A stretch of DNA of 28,428 nucleotides. Source: a virus. The position numbers were made by a program, and so were the translations under genes. Of this stretch, positions 24,176 to 28,428 are shown one piece after another. Within the stretch, counting starts at the first letter, position 1. Each line of letters opens with the position of its first letter. Under the pieces are notes generated by a model. That model was given only the letters and a program-made list of their open reading frames with translations, ran no database searches and was not told the origin of the DNA. Location of the stretch: IMG/VR virus record IMGVR_UViG_3300025117_000202, positions 1 to 28,428 of that record; one strand, given 5' to 3'.

Positions 24176-24463
24176 ATGAACGGAAAAGCTCCCTTGGCCA
24201 TCGGAACCATCTTGGCACTCATCGGCGTGGTCACATTCGCCCTGAGTTTCCGGAGCAGCGTGCTCAAGGACAGTGCAGAGTGGCAGGCGGCGACGGCCTT
24301 TTCTCTGGCGGAAGGGTCCGCCATCAAGGGCCGGATGGATCGGGCCGAACGCGACATCGAACGCCTGTGGCAGACTGTATCCCAGCAGCGCAAGGAGATC
24401 GCGGAGAAACTGGAGAAGATATTCGAGCGGCTTCCATATCCGCCCGGAGGAGGGCCGAGATGA
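24176..24463 (+). CDS. membrane-anchored coiled-coil protein, i-spanin candidate
   Basis: This is a 95-residue protein with a GCGGAG ribosome site. It has one N-terminal hydrophobic segment (about 7-26, PLAIGTILALIGVVTFALSF) followed by a charged coiled coil (about 45-87) and a short PPGGG end. This is the plan of an inner-membrane spanin (Rz-type): anchored by its N-terminus, with a periplasmic coiled coil that meets an outer-membrane lipoprotein. The next gene codes for just such a lipoprotein. Spanins fuse the inner and outer membranes in the last step of Gram-negative lysis. A membrane protein of another role cannot be excluded. Confidence 0.6.
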   Translation: MNGKAPLAIGTILALIGVVTFALSFRSSVLKDSAEWQAATAFSLAEGSAIKGRMDRAERDIERLWQTVSQQRKEIAEKLEKIFERLPYPPGGGPR

Positions 24464-24473
24464 GGGACGAGCC

Positions 24474-24779
24474 GTGAGACGAATCTACCTGACTTTCCTG
24501 GCTTCCATCCTCATAATCTTGCTGAGCGCCTGTACGTCAGTTTCCGTGTTGCTTTCCAGGCCCATATCGCCCGGCGAGTCTATCCTCATCGCGCCCATGC
24601 CATGCCCAGGCATTCTTGAGGCCCGGGATACGGACGGAGACGGGATCATTGACGAGGCGGCTATCATTCCGGAATCGGAATGCCTTAAAGGGCACCTTAA
24701 AAATCCCCCGCCCCCGCCTTCCAAACGGGAGCCCCTACAGCCCATGAGCTGGGGCCAGGGCACGGGGCGGCGGGCCTGA
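24474..24779 (+). CDS. proline-rich lipoprotein, o-spanin candidate
   Basis: The GTG at 24474 follows GAGGG. The product is 101 residues with a signal peptide ending in a lipobox LLSAC (Cys20), so it should be lipidated. The mature part is short, with two more cysteines (44 and 70), an acidic DTDGDGIIDE loop (52-61) that looks like a calcium-binding DxDxDG motif, and a Pro-rich stretch NPPPPP (77-82). Small proline-rich lipoproteins directly after a coiled-coil membrane protein are typical Rz1-type outer-membrane spanins. The calcium-type loop is not part of the usual picture. The TGA stop is followed by an uninterrupted frame into the next gene. Confidence 0.6.
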   Translation: MRRIYLTFLASILIILLSACTSVSVLLSRPISPGESILIAPMPCPGILEARDTDGDGIIDEAAIIPESECLKGHLKNPPPPPSKREPLQPMSWGQGTGRRA

Positions 24780-25742
24780 GAAGGGATCGCCCGGGGGGAA
24801 TGGCCTATCTACATCGGGGCACGGACAGTCCAACTCGGAGGTTTCGGGCGAAGGCACGCCATCCAATTTCTGGCGCAGGGGGATCAGCACTGCGACGACC
24901 GCGGCTTCGTGGAGGGGGCGTGGCGGGCCTTCATCCGGGCCGTGAAGGAGGCCCCTCCGGGATCGGGCTGTATGCTGCTAGGGGACACCTTCACCTTCGC
25001 CAATACGCGGAGCCAGAAGGCGTTCCAGAAGGCGATGCGCGATGCCACGGAGGACACGGAGGACACGCTGGACGCCTTCGTGGCCCAGATGATGCGGCCC
25101 GAGCGCAAGCGCCTGGAGGCCATCCGCGACAGAATATGGGGAGTGCTCAAGGGGAACCACGGCTGGCGCTTCAAGGATGACACCACCATCGAGAGCCGCC
25201 TGGCCGATATCATCGGCGCGCCCTATTCGGACGGGATGTTCGTCCTGGCCCTCCGGATGCAGCCCGTTGTGAGCCGCACGAACGGGGCTGTCCAATGCAA
25301 CATCGTGGCGCACCACGGGGCCACAGGGGCGCAGACCAGGGGCGGCGACATCAACAGCGTCATCAAGCACTGCGGATACTTCGGGAACGCACATATCATC
25401 GTGGAGGGCCACACACACGACCTATATTGCGAGCCAGTCAAGCCGCGGCTGGTCATCGGGAACGGCACCGTGCCCGTGCTCAAGGCGATCATCCCGTGGA
25501 TCGCCCGGTGCGGGTCGGCCAAGATCCACTTCAAGCCAGGAGCGGCCCAGTGGGAGGAGACGAAGATGTTCCCGCCCTCCATCCCCGGCCATGCCGAGTT
25601 CACCATCTGGGCGGAGCGCGACGTGAGCGAGCGGAGGCGCGTGAACGGAAGATGGGAGGGTGGAGACAGGCCCGTCGTGATGGTGGAGGGCCGGGCGGTG
25701 CCGTATCAGGGGCGCGGATCGCTGGGGGCCACGGAGGCTTGA
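24780..25742 (+). CDS. calcineurin-like metallophosphoesterase; start codon unresolved
   Basis: All five metal-site motifs are present: D-x-H in GDQH (24879-24890), GD in GDTFTF (24981-24998), GNH (25152-25160), HH in VAHHG (25311-25316) and GHTH (25407-25418). The enzyme should therefore be an active two-metal phosphoesterase or nuclease of the calcineurin-like superfamily. The problem is the start. The only ATG/GTG/TTG near the 5' end in this frame is GTG 24909, which would drop the first metal motif. The frame is open back to the TGA of the lipoprotein at 24777-24779. Possible answers are a rare start codon, a base-count error (for example in the G4 run 24816-24819, which would bring in ATG 24800), or stop readthrough. 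The coordinates given are the open stretch. The substrate is unknown. Confidence 0.75.
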   Translation, partial: EGIARGEWPIYIGARTVQLGGFGRRHAIQFLAQGDQHCDDRGFVEGAWRAFIRAVKEAPPGSGCMLLGDTFTFANTRSQKAFQKAMRDATEDTEDTLDAFVAQMMRPERKRLEAIRDRIWGVLKGNHGWRFKDDTTIESRLADIIGAPYSDGMFVLALRMQPVVSRTNGAVQCNIVAHHGATGAQTRGGDINSVIKHCGYFGNAHIIVEGHTHDLYCEPVKPRLVIGNGTVPVLKAIIPWIARCGSAKIHFKPGAAQWEETKMFPPSIPGHAEFTIWAERDVSERRRVNGRWEGGDRPVVMVEGRAVPYQGRGSLGATEA

Positions 25743-25745
25743 TGG

Positions 25746-26321
25746 GTGAACTGGCTATCGGATCTTCTGGCCGCGCTCGGTCGCTTCATCCCCCGGCTCA
25801 TCCTCATACCGGCCACCCACCGCGGGGTGCGTTTCGGCCCGCGCGGCGGTGTCAAGGCCGTGGGTCCGGGCGCATATTTCTTCTGGCCCATCACTCACGC
25901 CGTCAAGACATTCCCGGTGGTCCGGACCACGATCAACCTGAGCAACCAAGCGATCATGACCGAGGACGATGTGACAGTATTCTGCTCCGCAGTGGTGGTC
26001 TTCCGGGTGACGGACATCGTGAAGGCCCTGGCCGAGACGGCCCACCTCGTGACGGCGGTCTCTGACATCGCCCTATGCGCCGTGGTGGAGACCATCTCCA
26101 AGTGGAAGTTCAAGGAGGAGGTGGCGGACTACCAGAACATGGAGCGGAGGCTGAAGCGAATCTGCGGCCAGAGGCTCCGCCCGTTCGGTATCTCCGTGGA
26201 GCGCGTGGCCCTGAGCGATTGCGCGCCCTGCCGGGTTATCCGCTTGGTGGGGGATACCGATCCGACCAGTTCGGTTTCCATTGAGCGGGACGAGATGAAG
26301 ACGGCGAGGGATGCGGCGTGA
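25746..26321 (+). CDS. SPFH/Band 7 domain protein (stomatin/prohibitin-like)
   Basis: The GTG at 25746 has GGAGG at about 25734-25738. The product is 191 residues. A short amphipathic N-terminus (about 1-22, IPRLILIPAT) could be a membrane hairpin. The SPFH core follows: VGPGAYFFWPIT (39-50), VRTTINLSNQAIMTEDDVTVFCSAVVVFRV (59-88), and the helix segment with DIALCAVVETIS. It ends soon after the core, without the long coiled-coil tail of bacterial flotillins. SPFH proteins assemble into membrane rings and often restrain membrane proteases or mark lipid microdomains. In a lysis region it might act on the host inner membrane. Its stop overlaps the next GTG. Confidence 0.75.
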   Translation: MNWLSDLLAALGRFIPRLILIPATHRGVRFGPRGGVKAVGPGAYFFWPITHAVKTFPVVRTTINLSNQAIMTEDDVTVFCSAVVVFRVTDIVKALAETAHLVTAVSDIALCAVVETISKWKFKEEVADYQNMERRLKRICGQRLRPFGISVERVALSDCAPCRVIRLVGDTDPTSSVSIERDEMKTARDAA

Positions 26322-26638
26322 GGGCGCACGAGTTCCTGGAACGTGCGGCGAATCTGGTCAAGGGAGACCGGGAGCGCCAGCACGGCGACAAGCTGGATAA
26401 CTTCGAGAACATCGCGGCTGTGTGGGAGGGGGCCATCCGCCGGATCATCTACATGAAATGCCGAATTCACGTCCCGCAGGGATGGATGGGTGGGGAGCAC
26501 GTGGGCGACCTAATGGAATGCCTCAAGGTGGCGCGGCGGTGGTCCGGGGAGTTCAACGAAGATGATTTCGTGGACGGCCCTGGGTATGGCTCTTGCTCGG
26601 GCGAGATCGTAAGCCGGAAGCGCGAGGCCAAGCCTTGA
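26318..26638 (+). CDS. DUF6378-like phage protein
   Basis: The GTG at 26318 overlaps the previous stop (GTGA). The 106-residue product shows the pattern of a widespread phage domain: EFLERAANLVKGDRERQHGDKLDNFENIAAVW at the N-terminus, a DLMECLKVARRWSG helix, then DDFVDGPGYGSCSGEI. The QHGD and D..GY residues are the conserved core. Members are common in phage genomes and helical, sometimes compared with MazG-like pyrophosphatase folds, but no activity is established. I am fairly sure of the family and unsure of the function. Confidence 0.75.
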   Translation: MRAHEFLERAANLVKGDRERQHGDKLDNFENIAAVWEGAIRRIIYMKCRIHVPQGWMGGEHVGDLMECLKVARRWSGEFNEDDFVDGPGYGSCSGEIVSRKREAKP

Positions 26639-26889
26639 TTCTCTTTCTCGCCACCGTTCTCCGTGTCTTCGCCCTGGCCTTCCAGAGCCAGTCGGTGAAC
26701 CACGGCTATTACAGGCTGGCCTTCGGCGGATCCATCGCGCTCGGATTCCTGGACGCCCTGGTGTACCGCCATGTGCAGTTCATCGACTCGGACCTCATGG
26801 CCGGGGTCCTCATGGGGACGGGCGGGGCCATCGGCTCGCTGGTGGCCATGTGGATTCACATTAACTACGTTCGCAACCGGGAGAGATGA
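26635..26889 (+). CDS. small membrane protein (84 aa)
   Basis: The TTG at 26635 overlaps the preceding stop (TTGA), with GAGG about 8 bases upstream. An earlier in-frame TTG at 26593 would overlap the previous gene by 46 bp. The product has a hydrophobic N-terminus (LILFLATVLRVFALAF), a second hydrophobic segment (RLAFGGSIALGFLDALV) and a third (MAGVLMGTGGAIGSLVAMWIH), so two or three spans. Small phage membrane proteins with a C-terminal GGxxGSxxxMWxH-type end are seen in lysis and early regions. A holin is possible but not shown. Confidence 0.55.
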   Translation: MILFLATVLRVFALAFQSQSVNHGYYRLAFGGSIALGFLDALVYRHVQFIDSDLMAGVLMGTGGAIGSLVAMWIHINYVRNRER

Positions 26890-27092
26890 GGGTGAGCATT
26901 TGCCCCCAGTGTTCCGGAACGGGCTGGATACAGAAGGAGACACGTGCGCCGAGCGGCATAGTTCCGGACGCCGTGCCCTGCGACTACCCGGGATGCGCGG
27001 GCGGGATCATCTCATGCTGCGAGGGCGACTGCGCCCAGCCGGAAGGAGAGAGCGAAGATGGCGGACTTCCCCATCCGCGCAAACCCGATTGA
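26886..27092 (+). CDS. zinc-binding mini-protein (68 aa)
   Basis: The ATG overlaps the previous stop (ATGA). The product has CPQCSGTG (Cys6, Cys9), which looks like one repeat of the DnaJ-type CxxCxGxG zinc finger, then Cys32, Cys37 in CDYPGCAGG and Cys44, 45, 49. The C-terminus is acidic and polar. It overlaps the endolysin gene by 35 bp. Its role is unknown. Confidence 0.6.
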   Translation: MRVSICPQCSGTGWIQKETRAPSGIVPDAVPCDYPGCAGGIISCCEGDCAQPEGESEDGGLPHPRKPD

Positions 27093-27501
27093 CTCCCTAC
27101 AGTGGCTGGCATCGACAGTCTACATGGAGGCCGAGGGTGAGCCATATGAAGGAAAGCTGGCCGTGGCTTTCGTGGTGGCGAACCGCTGCCGCAAGGCGGG
27201 CATTTCCGTCCCGGACGCGGTTCTCAGGGCCTGGCAGTTCTCGGCGTGGAACACGGACAGCCCCACCCGCATGAAACTAGACAGCCTGCGCGGAGACGAT
27301 CCCGTCTGGATCGACTGCGTGCGGGCCGCCACGGAAGCGATATTCGCCAGCGTCCCGGACCCCATCGATGGGCGGACGCTCTACATGAACGAGAAGGTGG
27401 TAATACGCGAAACCGGGTCGCTCCCTGCTTGGTGGAAGCTGGCGGGTGAAACTGACCCTGGGAAGGCCGTCGGCGCGCACACTTTCAGGCATGACATCTG
27501 A
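27058..27501 (+). CDS. SleB-like cell-wall hydrolase (endolysin)
   Basis: The ATG at 27058 has a strong GGAAGGAGAG site, which settles the start despite the overlap with the previous gene. The product has 147 residues and no signal peptide. It opens with WLASTVYMEAEGEPYEGKLAV (16-36), matching the Hydrolase_2/SleB pattern in which the first Glu (E24) is the likely catalytic residue, followed by VVANRCR (39-45) and QFSAWN (60-65). Family members cleave peptidoglycan and occur both in spore germination and as phage lysins. Here, beside spanin-like genes and a hydrophobic holin candidate, the job is host cell-wall breakdown at lysis. Without a signal peptide it would need a holin to reach the wall. 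Confidence 0.8.
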   Translation: MADFPIRANPIDSLQWLASTVYMEAEGEPYEGKLAVAFVVANRCRKAGISVPDAVLRAWQFSAWNTDSPTRMKLDSLRGDDPVWIDCVRAATEAIFASVPDPIDGRTLYMNEKVVIRETGSLPAWWKLAGETDPGKAVGAHTFRHDI

Positions 27502-27520
27502 CCGCCCGGAGGAAATCGGC

Positions 27521-27802
27521 ATGAAAGCCCTTTTGCTGCAACTTGCCATCGCGTTCTTTACCCCGTTTGTGACCGCCCTATACAAGACCATCGCGGCCAA
27601 GGCGGCCGAACTCGTCCCCAAGGTGGCCGGGAAGCTGCCACCGAATACCATCCCCCTGTTCAATGCCGGTGTCGGCGGGGTGGTGGAAATCCTGGCGCCG
27701 CTGCTGGGCGGCCCCGAGACTCCGATTCCCGGCATCGGCATCCTGTCCGGCCTCGCGGCGGGCGGCATCCGGGATATCGTGATGAAGGGGGCGGGCAAGT
27801 AG
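27521..27802 (+). CDS. hydrophobic small protein, holin candidate (93 aa)
   Basis: ATG 27521 has GGAGG at 27508-27512, 8 bases away, and is preferred over upstream ATGs at 27446 and 27491. The product has an N-terminal hydrophobic helix (LLLQLAIAFFTPFVTALY, 4-21), an amphipathic Lys/Ala segment, then a Gly/Ile/Leu-rich half (50-85). The tail is short and basic (MKGAGK). It lies directly after the endolysin, where holins are often found. No known holin family pattern was recognised. Confidence 0.5.
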   Translation: MKALLLQLAIAFFTPFVTALYKTIAAKAAELVPKVAGKLPPNTIPLFNAGVGGVVEILAPLLGGPETPIPGIGILSGLAAGGIRDIVMKGAGK

Positions 27803-28428
27803 GTGATCGCGGTTCTGGTTGGCGGGACCTGGGCCGACTCCGATGACGCCCCGTGGTGGCGGCCAAGTTCACCCTTCGCCCGCATGCTCGCGGAATCCGG
27901 GCACAAGTTCCCGCCGGAGCCGTTCCGCTGGACGACGAAGCTGGACGGCATCCTGGGCGAGAACTCGGAGTGGGCGAGGTGGGGCATGGCGCTCACTTGG
28001 TTCTGCCACAAGCATTCTGGCGGCCAGCGGGTGAATCTCATCGCGCACAGCCACGGCGGCCAAGTGGCGGCCTACGCCCTCTCGGTGGGTCTCCGCGTCA
28101 ACGCTCTCATCACCGTGGCCACGCCCGTCCGGCGTGACATGCTCCAGGCATGGGAGACTGGCACCAAGAATCTTCGCCGGTGGTCGCACATCCATTCGGA
28201 CGGCGCGGATTGGTGGCAATGGCTTGGGGCGCGCCTGTCGGGATGGCTCATCGCCCCGCGTGAGATGCCCGCCCCGGCGGAGAACATATACGAGCCGGGG
28301 AGGGGCCATTCGGAATTGCTGGTAGTGGTGCAGTTTGAATTTTTCGCCCCTTGCACGGACTTGGCAGGGCATGCGAAACTTAGCGGGCTATGCCAAAGAA
28401 AAAACTATCAAAGCCGAAGAAAAAGTCA
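27803..28428 (+). CDS. alpha/beta hydrolase, lipase/esterase-like (runs off window end)
   Basis: The GTG at 27803 immediately follows the previous TAG. The frame is open for 208 codons to the window edge. The nucleophile elbow AHSHGG places Ser83 in the centre of the GxSxG-like motif (Ala replaces the first Gly). The preceding strand is RVNLI. A histidine in GHSELL (His169) and an aspartate in SDGADWW (Asp133 or Asp136) complete a likely triad. The N-terminus VLVGGTW is the oxyanion strand. No signal peptide is seen, so it acts in the cytoplasm unless released at lysis. Possible roles are a lipase or esterase that damages membranes at lysis, or removal of acyl groups from surface sugars. Confidence 0.75.
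   Translation, partial: MIAVLVGGTWADSDDAPWWRPSSPFARMLAESGHKFPPEPFRWTTKLDGILGENSEWARWGMALTWFCHKHSGGQRVNLIAHSHGGQVAAYALSVGLRVNALITVATPVRRDMLQAWETGTKNLRRWSHIHSDGADWWQWLGARLSGWLIAPREMPAPAENIYEPGRGHSELLVVVQFEFFAPCTDLAGHAKLSGLCQRKNYQSRRKS
28390..28428 (+). CDS. possible start of a lysine-rich small protein (3' truncated)
   Basis: An ATG at 28390 opens a frame coding MPKKKLSKPKKKS to the window edge, in a different frame from the hydrolase. It recalls the lysine-rich 29-residue gene at 6466. The ribosome site is weak and the overlap with the hydrolase frame is unresolved, so this may be chance. Confidence 0.2.
   Translation, partial: MPKKKLSKPKKKS

Noticed and set aside
24800-25180. ATG 24800 frame as an independent gene
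   Set aside because: Its translation is Arg/Gly-rich without motifs and overlaps the metallophosphoesterase frame that carries every metal-binding motif; it may matter only as a start if a base-count error exists.
28366-28384. Sigma54-like TGGCA...TGC sequence near the window end
   Set aside because: The spacing between the GG and GC elements is two bases short of the sigma54 pattern.
1-28428. tRNA genes, rRNA, CRISPR arrays, insertion sequences, integrase or attachment sites
   Set aside because: No T-loop with matching cloverleaf, no regularly spaced repeats, no transposase or integrase motifs were seen in reading both strands; gaps between genes are short apart from 9430-9639.

Overview
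The window is a stretch of tailed-phage DNA (a phage genome, prophage or metagenomic phage contig). It is GC-rich and every gene I accept lies on the + strand. Genes are packed with ATGA, GTGA, TTGA or TGATG stop/start overlaps, and GTG and TTG starts are frequent. The gene set (large terminase, long portal, scaffold, N4-gp56-like capsid protein, adaptor, large tail-hub-like protein, three big ejection-type proteins, no tape measure or sheath) points to a short-tailed podovirus-like phage. A probable spanin pair (membrane coiled-coil protein plus proline-rich lipoprotein) and a Wzy/WaaL-like membrane protein point to a Gram-negative host. The host cannot be named from this window.

Layout. (1) 1-1589: the C-terminal end of a tail-fibre-like protein, a small helical protein and an exported beta-rich protein. 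(2) 1589-6555: the packaging module. The large terminase carries a 369-residue intein inside its Walker A loop. It is followed by a mini zinc-ribbon gene, a TTG-started portal gene and a 29-residue lysine-rich peptide. No small terminase was recognised. (3) 6556-9626: an accessory block between portal and scaffold. It holds a complete phosphosulfolactate synthase (ComA family), two small unknown genes, a sigma70-like promoter, an unknown gene, a zinc-ribbon SAM methyltransferase, another small gene, a second promoter, a leader region and an intrinsic terminator. (4) 9640-13659: scaffold, major capsid protein, a tandem pair of paralogous small structural proteins, a 99-nt strongly base-paired intergenic element, another structural protein, and a protein with a winged-helix-like C-terminus. 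(5) 13672-14967: an O-antigen ligase/polymerase-like membrane protein. (6) 14974-24071: adaptor, tail-hub-like protein, a cysteine-rich protein, a GNAT-like protein and three large putative ejection proteins. (7) 24068-28428: small membrane proteins, the spanin-like pair, a metallophosphoesterase without a clear start codon, an SPFH/Band 7 protein, a DUF6378-like protein, more small membrane and zinc-binding proteins, a SleB-like endolysin, a hydrophobic holin candidate and an alpha/beta hydrolase that runs off the end.

How it fits together. Terminase, portal, scaffold, capsid, adaptor and ejection proteins form the virion module; endolysin, spanins and holin candidate form the lysis module. 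Between these sit genes not needed for a virion: ComA-like synthase, methyltransferase, Wzy/WaaL-like protein, SPFH protein, metallophosphoesterase and alpha/beta hydrolase. Most of them plausibly act on host metabolism, envelope or surface sugars. The most unusual items are the phage-borne ComA enzyme, the intein with class 3 sequence marks in the terminase P-loop, the terminator placed directly before the scaffold start, and the branched hairpin element among the capsid genes. Family assignments come from motif recognition by eye; no database search was run.
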